Origin: Sediminibacillus massiliensis
Lineage (GTDB): Bacteria > Bacillota > Bacilli > Bacillales > Amphibacillaceae
DNA length: 64,000 nucleotides
Assembly (NCBI RefSeq): GCF_900156915.1
Contig: NZ_LT732535.1
Span: 637,120 to 701,119, forward strand
Direction: 5' to 3'
In this document: one piece after another, positions 1 to 6,885 of the stretch
Position numbering within the stretch: position 1 is the first letter of the stretch
How the letters are laid out: the number at the start of each line of letters is the position of its first letter
Program-made: the position numbers and the translations under genes
The notes under the pieces: model-generated
The model's input: the letters and a program-made list of their open reading frames with translations, nothing else
What the model was told of the DNA's origin: nothing
Databases searched by the model: none

Positions 1-11
1 ATACATCCTCC
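1..11 (-). promoter_or_regulatory. Ribosome-binding site of the next gene beyond the edge
   Basis: Read on the minus strand, the last bases of the window are GGAGGATGTAT, a strong Shine-Dalgarno sequence with no gene start left inside the window. In B. subtilis the gene after rodZ is pgsA (phosphatidylglycerophosphate synthase), so a pgsA start just past the edge is likely. This rests on synteny only. Confidence 0.4.
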
Positions 12-41
12 AAAAAAATATTGAATAAAGGGAAATCTCTC

Positions 42-106
42 TAAAAAACGAAGGGCCCGGACCTTTTTCACTTGCATGGATGAAAGTGATAAAAGGTGCC
101 AGACCG
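42..106 (-). terminator. Long hairpin after rodZ, probable terminator
   Basis: An inverted repeat pairs ACCTTTTTCACTT (61-73) with AAGTGATAAAAGGT (84-97), with one mismatch or bulge. On the minus strand it is followed within about 12 bases by TTTTTT (43-48). It lies 14 bases after the rodZ stop, so it may end the ymfF-rodZ transcript before the next gene. The flanks (GGTGCCAGACCG and CGGGCCC) lengthen the stem imperfectly. The GGTGCCAG part resembles small palindromic repeats common in Bacillaceae genomes. Confidence 0.5.
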
Positions 107-119
107 TGATAACTCCAGT

Positions 120-1073
120 TTAATTTTCTTCTGCGGCAGCATCCCCGCCGATATTTATCCAAACTCTCTGCACTTGGCTCGGATTCATATCTTCAGGCAT
201 TTCAAGCGGTACTCCACCGACTGTTATATCTATTTGCGCCGGGTTGCCGAAACGTATCATAATCTGTTCAGCATCTGACAAATCTTCGGTCAACGGTGCC
301 TGACTGGCATCGAACATACCGCCATACACTTCGTTTTCCCCATTGGCAATTTGGAGCCAGTGAGTGGCATCCGTATTCACTTCGACAATGATTTCTTCCC
401 CCGGATTGACCAATTCAAAAGTTGAAACCTGGTCATTGCCCTGAGTGCCTTGTTCGACTAGATTTAATTCCGGCTCCTGTTCTTGAGCTGGTTCTTCTTC
501 ATTACTATCTTCTCCTGAAGTATCTGTCGCTTCATCGCTTGTGTCGTCTGTGTTATTACCCTCTTCATTATCCCCGTTTTGGCCGGTCTCGCCTTTATCC
601 TGGTTTACAAGATATTCATCGACACTATCTTCAGGCTGGTTGGCGCCATTTCCATCTCCACCTAGCGAACTCTGGTAAAAATACCAAACCAAAAAAACTA
701 TCCCTATGATCAAAAGTACGACGACCAACGTTGGCAAAAAAGAAAAAATAGCAGGACTCTTAGATGGAGCATGTGATTCCTTTCTACTTCGCTGAACACT
801 GGTATATTGTGCAGAACTTTCATCGGAAGTGGCAGGTAATTCGTTTTTATGCTCTTCTATTAATTGTTCAGCGTCCAGTCCTACAGCTGCAGCATATTCT
901 TTAATAAATGCCCGCACGTAAAAATTGCCAGGCATGACATTATAATTCCCTTTTTCGATTGCTTGTAAATACCTCGTCTGGATTTTCGTGACTTGTTGTA
1001 TATCATTAAGAGACAGATTTTTCTGCTCACGTGCTTCCTTTAGTCTCGCTCCTATTTCCATCCTATACACCAT
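120..1073 (-). CDS. rodZ: RodZ-like cell-shape protein (YmfM)
   Basis: Bitopic membrane protein of the RodZ family, which links MreB filaments to the cell-wall elongation machinery. An Xre-type helix-turn-helix domain fills residues 5-75 (RLKEAREQKNLSLNDIQ, then the family motif MPGNFYVRAFIKEYA). One membrane helix follows at about 109-133, then a strikingly acidic linker (about 140-210, rich in D, E, N and G) and a C-terminal beta domain (about 225-310) of the DUF4115 type. The start is uncertain. The ATG at 1073 has no nearby Shine-Dalgarno and lies 5 bases after the ymfK stop, so translation may be coupled. An ATG at 1061 matches the usual family N terminus better. Last gene of the ymf cluster. 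Confidence 0.9.
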   Translation of the reverse strand: MVYRMEIGARLKEAREQKNLSLNDIQQVTKIQTRYLQAIEKGNYNVMPGNFYVRAFIKEYAAAVGLDAEQLIEEHKNELPATSDESSAQYTSVQRSRKESHAPSKSPAIFSFLPTLVVVLLIIGIVFLVWYFYQSSLGGDGNGANQPEDSVDEYLVNQDKGETGQNGDNEEGNNTDDTSDEATDTSGEDSNEEEPAQEQEPELNLVEQGTQGNDQVSTFELVNPGEEIIVEVNTDATHWLQIANGENEVYGGMFDASQAPLTEDLSDAEQIMIRFGNPAQIDITVGGVPLEMPEDMNPSQVQRVWINIGGDAAAEEN

Positions 1074-1078
1074 CCATT

Positions 1079-1873
1079 TTAAAAATCAAACATAGAAAAG
1101 CCATCCTCCTGATTGAACTTTTGCTTTTCTACTGGATCATATTTTATTTCTTCATTTTCATCATTCCGCAGTTCGATAATGTAATCGAAGTCATCCAACT
1201 TATATTCCGTCTGCTGCACAAAAATGTCCGGATGTTCCACCACTTTTGTTGCAGGCAGTCTCATTATTTCACGAACAAGTTCCCAATGTTTCTCACTTGC
1301 ACGTCTGGTAGATACAATTCCATCTATTATATATAAATTGTCTACGTTATATTCATCCTCAATCAACTGGCTTCTAATTGTCTGCTTTAATAATGTACTG
1401 GATACAAACAACCACCTTTTGTTTGCGCAAACACTAGAAGCGACGATGGATTCCGTCTTACCCACCCTTGGCATTCCTCTTATTCCAATGAGTTTATGTC
1501 CATCTTTTTTGAACAATTCAGCCATGAAATCAACAAGAAGTCCAAGTTCATTCCTCACAAAACGGAAGGTTTTTTTGTCGTCTATGTCACTATGTATATA
1601 CCTGCCATGGCGGACTGCCAGTCTGTCTCTAAGTTTAGGTTTTCTCATCTTGGTAACATTTATGGTTTCCATTGTATCCAGGATAGATTTCAGCCGGCTT
1701 ATCTGTTCTTGTTTTTCAGCAAGGAGGAGCATTCCTCTCCTGGAATTTTCCACACCATTTATCGTTATAATATTAATCGACAGCATCCCTAGCAAAGATG
1801 AAATATCACCTAGGAGGCCGGGTCTGTTATGTTGTATTTCATATTCCAGATACCATTCCATTTTATCCATCAT
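1079..1873 (-). CDS. ymfK: YmfK family protein (DUF3388), ACT-like plus P-loop-like
   Basis: Conserved Bacillaceae protein of unknown function, about 264 aa, as long as B. subtilis YmfK. The N-terminal 70 residues look like an ACT-type ligand-binding fold (YEIQHNRPGLLGDISSLLG). The middle holds GMPRVGKTES, which fits a Walker A loop (GxxxxGKT/S). So it may sense a small ligand and bind a nucleotide; both are inferences from motif shape. I chose the ATG at 1873 because AAAGGGGC sits 6 bases upstream. An ATG at 1891 lacks a ribosome-binding site. It lies between ymfJ and rodZ and has its own upstream spacer of about 200 bases. Confidence 0.8.
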   Translation of the reverse strand: MMDKMEWYLEYEIQHNRPGLLGDISSLLGMLSINIITINGVENSRRGMLLLAEKQEQISRLKSILDTMETINVTKMRKPKLRDRLAVRHGRYIHSDIDDKKTFRFVRNELGLLVDFMAELFKKDGHKLIGIRGMPRVGKTESIVASSVCANKRWLFVSSTLLKQTIRSQLIEDEYNVDNLYIIDGIVSTRRASEKHWELVREIMRLPATKVVEHPDIFVQQTEYKLDDFDYIIELRNDENEEIKYDPVEKQKFNQEDGFSMFDF

Positions 1874-2037
1874 AAAAAGCCCCTTTGGCATTAAAAAACT
1901 GTTTATTCTTCAATTTTTTCACGATACTCTTATCATAAATGATTTTAATCTATTAGAAAAGGACATTGTTCTTTTTCGGTAGAAGAAATTCCACATATAA
2001 ATTCATTTTACCAATTGATACCACAAATTTCCAAAAT

Positions 2038-2069
2038 AAAAACCCTTGCTTCACATAAGCAAGGGCTCC
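2038..2069 (-). terminator. Rho-independent terminator after ymfJ
   Basis: On the minus strand GCCCTTGCTT-atgtg-AAGCAAGGG is followed by TTTTTATTTT, directly after the ymfJ stop at 2078. It is one of five copies in the window of a CCCTTG...CAAGGG stem. It separates ymfJ from ymfK, so ymfK and rodZ probably have their own promoter. Confidence 0.85.
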
Positions 2070-2077
2070 CAAGGAAC

Positions 2078-2338
2078 TTATTTAGCTGTTCCTTCATTTT
2101 GTACCAGCTTCACCATAATGTTCGCAATGGCATGCTGTTCTTCTTTTGACGCTGCATTCCACATATCCCGCAATACAGCCTCTTGATCGTTTTGAGCATT
2201 CACCTGTTTTGATAAGTAACCGCCAATCTCAAATGCAAGATCGTTTATGGCGTTTTGGCTCATACCCTGTCCTTGAGCCTGGTGTAAACGGTCACCAAGG
2301 AAGTCTTTCCAGGATTCGAAGTTTTCGAGTACTGACAT
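2078..2338 (-). CDS. ymfJ: YmfJ family protein (DUF3243)
   Basis: Small conserved protein of 86 aa with no known function, found next to ymfI and ymfK in Bacillaceae. The sequence (MSVLENFESWKDFLGDRLHQ) is mostly alpha-helical and soluble, with no membrane segment, and is rich in Q, E and N. GGAGGATTTAAT precedes the ATG. An 88-base spacer separates it from ymfI upstream and a strong terminator follows, so it is probably the last gene of the ymfF-ymfH-ymfI-ymfJ transcript. Confidence 0.85.
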   Translation of the reverse strand: MSVLENFESWKDFLGDRLHQAQGQGMSQNAINDLAFEIGGYLSKQVNAQNDQEAVLRDMWNAASKEEQHAIANIMVKLVQNEGTAK

Positions 2339-2426
2339 ATTAAATCCTCCTTCATTCTAACGTCTTTCATAAATAGGATTTGATTTTCCATCAACTTTAT
2401 TCATGATAAAAGGAAGAAAACATAAT

Positions 2427-3134
2427 TTACCAGGCTCCATTTATATTAAGCAACTGGCCTTGAATATACTCCGACCTGTCGTCCAGAAGGAACGAAACAA
2501 TATGGGCGACTTCCTCAGGACGTCCCGCTCTGTTTGCGGGAATTTGTTCGATAATGGATTCTCTATCTTCCTGTGAAAAATGTGCATTCATTTTTGTATC
2601 AATGAACCCAGGACTGACTCCATTGACACTAACCCCACTCGGTGCCAGCTCTTTTGCCAATGCTTTAACGAAACTGTTTTGAGCACCTTTCACAGATGAA
2701 TAAACAACCTCACAGCTTGCTCCGATATCTCCCCATATCGAAGAAACAACAACAATTTTTCCACGGCGTCGTGAAATCATGGAAGGCAGACAGTGTCTAG
2801 TAACCATCCATAACGCTTTGACATGGATCGACCACATTTCATCCATATTAGTATCGGTAACATCCTGAAAAAGACCGAAATGACTTTTGCCATTCGCAAA
2901 TACGACCGCATCAACCGGGCTCTGCACTTTCTCCAAGAATCCCTTTATTCCCTCGTTGTTGCTCAAGTCACCCCTGATAATTCCCAGAATTGATTCTTTG
3001 TCCGCAATATCCTCTATAGCCTCACGGTTGTTATTGTAGTGAAGATACAAGCTGTACCCTTCATTGACAAGCTCTATGGCCACTGCTTTTCCAATATCCC
3101 CGCTGGCCCCCATTACAAGGCATGTTTTGTTCAT
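2427..3134 (-). CDS. ymfI: Short-chain dehydrogenase YmfI (FabG-like)
   Basis: NAD(P)-dependent oxidoreductase of the classical SDR superfamily, 235 aa. The cofactor loop is GASGDIG near the N terminus, the catalytic serine is in VVVSSIWG, and the Tyr-x3-Lys pair is YSSVK. The C-terminal GQLLNINGAW is typical of FabG-like enzymes. FabG-type 3-oxoacyl-ACP reductase activity is the usual annotation, but the substrate is unknown, and the fixed link to the M16 peptidase pair ymfF/ymfH suggests a separate role. It starts 5 bases after the ymfH stop, so the two are probably translated together. Confidence 0.85.
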   Translation of the reverse strand: MNKTCLVMGASGDIGKAVAIELVNEGYSLYLHYNNNREAIEDIADKESILGIIRGDLSNNEGIKGFLEKVQSPVDAVVFANGKSHFGLFQDVTDTNMDEMWSIHVKALWMVTRHCLPSMISRRRGKIVVVSSIWGDIGASCEVVYSSVKGAQNSFVKALAKELAPSGVSVNGVSPGFIDTKMNAHFSQEDRESIIEQIPANRAGRPEEVAHIVSFLLDDRSEYIQGQLLNINGAW

Positions 3135-3139
3135 GGTGA

Positions 3140-4429
3140 CTACCCTTTAGCCGGGACGACTTGACAGACGGAGATTCGATCTTCTTCTATCCAATTGCTC
3201 AAAAAGTCATTTGCATCCTCTTCAGTTAATGACTCAATTTGCGGTAAAATGTCGAATAAGTCGATGCCGAGAAGATGATAATGAGTGAATTGGTTCGCTA
3301 CAAACTCCAGTGAGTTCATCGCGCGCAAAAACTGGCCGATTTTCTTCCGTTTTATTGTTTCGAATTCTTCTTTTGCAAGCCGCTTGTCACGCAGGGATAA
3401 AAGCATTGCTTTCACTTTCTCTTCTAATTCATCCGGCTTGCCTGAATTCCCCCCGATAATAGAAAAACCAAAATCTTTCTCGATATTTGTTTCAAATTGA
3501 AAACTGTTGTCGATTAAATCTTGTTGATATAATTCTTCGTAAAATTCCCCGCTCTTGGAAAAATAATAATCGAGCATCATTTCCGTAAGCAGTTCCGTTT
3601 TCAGAAAGCTTTCTTTTGATTGATTCTGTACTTTTTCTTTAATCCCGATCATGCACCGGGATATCGACACAGGCATTTCCAAGACATGCTTTTTCTTGGC
3701 AACTTGCACAGGCTCTTCAGGAAATTGCCTCTTTATTTCCGATAACTGAGCAAATTCCTTTGAATCCTGATTGTCTTTTATCAGTTTCATCATCTCTTCA
3801 GCATCAAAGTTGCCAGCAAGAAAGAAAGTCATATTCGATGGATGATAAAATGTGTGGTAACAAGTGTATAAATCTTCCTTCGATATTTCTTGGATGGATT
3901 CCACGGTTCCTGCTATGTCTATTTGGACAGGATGGTTTTCGTATAAACTTTGAATAGTCCCGAAGAACGATCTCCAGTCAGGCTGGTCGTTGTACATTTG
4001 GATTTCCTGTCCAATGATGCCTTTTTCTTTTTCTACTGATTGTTCAGAAAAGAACGGATCTTGCACAAAATCAAGCAAAGTCCGAACATTCTCTTTCAGA
4101 TTGCTTGTTGCGGAGAAAAGATAAGCTGTTTTCGTGAAGGAAGTAAAAGCATTCGCAGATGCTCCCTGTTTGGTAAAATCCTGAAAGACGTCCCTATCTT
4201 CTTTTTCAAAGAGTTTGTGTTCCAGGAAATGGGCTATTCCGTCAGGTACTGTAACAAATTCTTCTTTCCCGATCGGTACGAAAGTCTGATCAATGGAACC
4301 ATAATCTGTTGAAAAAATACCGAATGTCTTGGCCATTTCAGGTTTTGGTAACAGGAAAACTTTCAACCCATTATCCAACTGTTCTGTATATAAAGTCTCT
4401 TTTAACTGACCATAAGTAGTTTTATCCAT
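3140..4429 (-). CDS. ymfH: Zinc peptidase YmfH, M16 family (catalytic subunit)
   Basis: M16 (inverzincin) peptidase, 429 aa. The inverted zinc motif HxxEH is present as HFLEH in the first 80 residues, with the downstream glutamate in EKEKGIIGQEIQ, so this subunit should be active. It pairs with the motif-less YmfF encoded just upstream. Such active/inactive pairs form the two halves of a closed clamshell in bacterial M16B peptidases. The ATG shares one base with the ymfF stop (TAATG), which implies coupled translation and matched amounts. The substrate is unknown; processing of small peptides is the usual guess. Confidence 0.9.
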   Translation of the reverse strand: MDKTTYGQLKETLYTEQLDNGLKVFLLPKPEMAKTFGIFSTDYGSIDQTFVPIGKEEFVTVPDGIAHFLEHKLFEKEDRDVFQDFTKQGASANAFTSFTKTAYLFSATSNLKENVRTLLDFVQDPFFSEQSVEKEKGIIGQEIQMYNDQPDWRSFFGTIQSLYENHPVQIDIAGTVESIQEISKEDLYTCYHTFYHPSNMTFFLAGNFDAEEMMKLIKDNQDSKEFAQLSEIKRQFPEEPVQVAKKKHVLEMPVSISRCMIGIKEKVQNQSKESFLKTELLTEMMLDYYFSKSGEFYEELYQQDLIDNSFQFETNIEKDFGFSIIGGNSGKPDELEEKVKAMLLSLRDKRLAKEEFETIKRKKIGQFLRAMNSLEFVANQFTHYHLLGIDLFDILPQIESLTEEDANDFLSNWIEEDRISVCQVVPAKG

Positions 4430-5709
4430 TATTTTTGCCCCCTCTGCGTTAGAAAATAGACAGTATCAAGTGTAATGTTCGCTCCTACTTTCATCAGATC
4501 ATCCCTTGTCACGTTTTTAACACTTTCAATCATCTCGCTTGTTGTAATCTCTCTTCTGGAAATAACCTGGTGATACAACAATTCGACTAATCCTTGAGGA
4601 TGATCCATTGTTTCCAGCAATTGATTTACGACCAGATCTTTGGTTTCATTCAATTGCTCATCGGTAAAGTCGCCTTGTTTCATCAGATTCATTTGTTCAT
4701 CAATGATTTCTTTTGCTTTTTCATAATCTTTCGGGGCTATTCCGCTGAAAACCAACAACAAACCTTTATGGCTCTCAAATCTGGAAGCTGCGTAATACGC
4801 AAGACTGTGTTTCTCCCTGACATTCATGAACAATTTGGAACTTGGGAAACCTCCGAAAATACCGTTAAATACTTGCAGTGCATAATACTCGGAATCATTG
4901 AATGTAATATTCGTTCTGTATCCAAGATGCAATTTCCCTTGCTGGACATCCTGCTCGTCTATAACCGTCTTCACCTTATCGACCGGATGTTCCACGATTG
5001 TTTTATGTTCGCTCTCAACAGCCTCGCGATTTTTCGAAAAATATTTCGCGATAAGTTGTTCTACATTCCTGCCATCCATGTCACCCAATACGTAAATATC
5101 TATATCATCTTCTGATAACATTTGCTGATAATACTCATATAGTGACGCAGGTGTGATTTCTTCCAAATCTTCTTCATATCCATGAACGTGCAATCGGTAC
5201 GCTTCATCTTTACACATTTCATCCATCAGCCTCATGTTGGCATAACTCATTTTGTCATCGATAATCGTATCCATTTTCTGTTTAAGTGTTTGCTTTTCCC
5301 GATTTATGATATCAGCATCGAAACTGCCCTGATCAGATTTTGGGTCATATAAAATCTCACTTAACAGCTGCATGGCTTTTTCCAGAATTTCTTCCTCTGT
5401 TGAAAGATAAGCTTCGTTGGCAGTCTCAATCCGCAGGGTGATGATGTGGTTCTCCCCTTTTTTGGCACCATCTATGCCTAAAACAGCCCCATACAAATCA
5501 TCCAGCCTGGTTCTCAATTGTCTTGCATTAGGCAGATTATTCGTCCCCTGCTGCAGGACATACGGCAGAAGGGCCCTTTTTGTAATAGTATTTCTAATTA
5601 GAGGGGCCTTCAACTTCACAATTAAGTTCACTGTTTTATATTTTTTTGTCTGTATGACATGCAGATTGTACCCATTTCCACTTATTTTCGTTTCATCCAC
5701 GGATTTCAT
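4429..5709 (-). CDS. ymfF: M16 family protein YmfF (non-catalytic partner)
   Basis: M16-fold protein, 426 aa, the same length as B. subtilis YmfF. The region where the zinc motif should lie (after LLPYVLQQGTN) has no HxxEH, so it is probably the substrate-holding half of a heterodimer with YmfH. The C-terminal half has the usual M16 RxxY-type region (REKHSLAYYAASRFESHKG). The start is the ATG at 5709 preceded by GGGAGGAAATGTT. The frame is open about 200 bases further upstream, but that stretch crosses the ymfC terminator and is not conserved. First gene of the ymfF-H-I-J unit. Confidence 0.9.
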   Translation of the reverse strand: MKSVDETKISGNGYNLHVIQTKKYKTVNLIVKLKAPLIRNTITKRALLPYVLQQGTNNLPNARQLRTRLDDLYGAVLGIDGAKKGENHIITLRIETANEAYLSTEEEILEKAMQLLSEILYDPKSDQGSFDADIINREKQTLKQKMDTIIDDKMSYANMRLMDEMCKDEAYRLHVHGYEEDLEEITPASLYEYYQQMLSEDDIDIYVLGDMDGRNVEQLIAKYFSKNREAVESEHKTIVEHPVDKVKTVIDEQDVQQGKLHLGYRTNITFNDSEYYALQVFNGIFGGFPSSKLFMNVREKHSLAYYAASRFESHKGLLLVFSGIAPKDYEKAKEIIDEQMNLMKQGDFTDEQLNETKDLVVNQLLETMDHPQGLVELLYHQVISRREITTSEMIESVKNVTRDDLMKVGANITLDTVYFLTQRGQK

Positions 5710-5809
5710 AACATTTCCTCCCATTTGTTCATTATATGTATAGCATTTGAAATTTCTTTTAATATATCCTGTCAACAACCTTTTTATCGCTACATTCAAT
5801 TTTAACGAA

Positions 5810-5842
5810 AAACAGACCCGGTAACAAATACCGGGTCTTGAA
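5810..5842 (-). terminator. Rho-independent terminator after ymfC
   Basis: The perfect 10-bp stem AGACCCGGTA/TACCGGGTCT (5814-5838, 5-base loop) is followed on the minus strand by TGTTTTTCG. It sits between the ymfC stop (5915) and the ymfF start (5709). The roughly 100 bases after it must hold the ymfF promoter. A TTGACA (about 5769-5774) and a TATAAT are both present there but not at standard spacing. Confidence 0.9.
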
Positions 5843-5914
5843 AAATTATACAAATACTCGTCTTTATGTTTATGGTTACTTCCATGCATGAAAAACCAAA
5901 CAGTTTGATACACG

Positions 5915-6640
5915 TTAAATTCTTTTTCTTACAACGTAAAAACTGAAGACATCAGATCGGAAGTAGTTGGCAGAATAGAGTACCGGCTCATCAGTATCTG
6001 TGTAGTGCATTTGTTTCAACAATAAAAGGGATTGATCTGGTTGGGAATTTAACAAAGGAGAAATATCCGCATGAAACCCGACGGGCTCAATATGTGTCAC
6101 GGCATAACTGACATGTTTGCTGCCATAGTCCTCCAAAACGTGGAAAATGCTGTCCTGGTTGTGAACTTTCTCAATTGGAATAAGCTCTTTAACGATTTTA
6201 TCGACACAATATACTACTGGTTCTCCATCTGCCGTTCTAACCCTTTCGATTTTCGCCAAAGAATCAATTTCTTTTGGCATAAACCTATTTTTATCTTCTA
6301 TACTTGCTTCGATGATTTCAGTAGAGATATACTGCGCACCAGGAGTCTTACCTGAAGAAATGATCATATCCGTAACACTGTTCAAATTTTCTATTCCAGA
6401 AGAAAAGAGCGGCTTGGTATTAACAAAAGTACCGACTCCATGCCTTCTTGTCAGCACATTTTCTTCTTCCAGGAGCCGCAATGCCTCCCTTAAAGTGGTC
6501 CTCGAGACACCGAGTCGCTTCGATAGTTCAAATTCAGACGGAAGCTTTTCCTTTTCTTTATACAGACCATTTTCTATATCTTTTTTTAATCGATCGATGA
6601 CTTGTAAATACAATTGACGTGTATCTGATCTAATTGTCAT
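5915..6640 (-). CDS. ymfC: GntR family transcription regulator YmfC (HutC type)
   Basis: Repressor-type regulator, 241 aa. The N-terminal winged helix-turn-helix (SEFELSKRLGVSRTTLREAL) is followed by a UTRA ligand-binding domain of the HutC subfamily (about residues 90-235). The ligand is unknown. The start at 6640 follows GGAGGGAATTTC and gives the same length as B. subtilis YmfC; a longer frame upstream has no ribosome-binding site. It has its own terminators on both sides and a palindrome in its promoter, so it is probably a single, self-repressed gene next to the ymfF cluster. Confidence 0.9.
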   Translation of the reverse strand: MTIRSDTRQLYLQVIDRLKKDIENGLYKEKEKLPSEFELSKRLGVSRTTLREALRLLEEENVLTRRHGVGTFVNTKPLFSSGIENLNSVTDMIISSGKTPGAQYISTEIIEASIEDKNRFMPKEIDSLAKIERVRTADGEPVVYCVDKIVKELIPIEKVHNQDSIFHVLEDYGSKHVSYAVTHIEPVGFHADISPLLNSQPDQSLLLLKQMHYTDTDEPVLYSANYFRSDVFSFYVVRKRI

Positions 6641-6711
6641 GAAATTCCCTCCGGTACTAGCGATGTTCAAGAGAAGTGAATGAGTTTTAAATATCCATGA
6701 TTAATAGAGTA

Positions 6712-6740
6712 AATATAACACTTTTGTTACATTTAATAAA
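6712..6740 (-). promoter_or_regulatory. Probable ymfC promoter with embedded palindrome
   Basis: On the minus strand TTTATT (6735-6740), a 17-base spacer and TATATT (6712-6717) form a sigma-A-like promoter with a weak -35. The perfect inverted repeat TAACA-cttt-TGTTA (6716-6729) overlaps the -10 and the spacer, a position where a GntR-type dimer could block transcription. Assigning it to YmfC is inference. Confidence 0.45.
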
Positions 6741-6795
6741 TAGAATTCTAATAAAACGAATAAATTACTTTGAGTTTGAGATATTCATTTTCACA

Positions 6796-6833
6796 TAAAA
6801 AGAGGAGGTCTCTTAAAGAAAACCCCCTCTACT
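6796..6833 (-). terminator. Rho-independent terminator after spoIIIE
   Basis: On the minus strand AGAGGGGGT, a 16-base loop and ACCTCCTCT (one G-T pair) are followed by TTTTTATG. It lies about 55 bases past the spoIIIE stop and isolates spoIIIE from ymfC. Confidence 0.85.
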
Positions 6834-6885
6834 TCAAAATCTTTCCCTTTTCTACTTCGAGTCTAAATCAACAATCTTTATTTGT

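Noticed and set aside
1224-1982. 252-codon open frame on the plus strand over ymfK
   Set aside because: It lies opposite the conserved ymfK, has no ribosome-binding site and codes for an unlikely L/S/I-rich chain, so it is a shadow of the real gene.
5760-5790. TTGACA upstream of ymfF as a sigma-A -35
   Set aside because: No -10 lies at 16-18 bases; the nearby TATAAT is too far, so I did not call a promoter.
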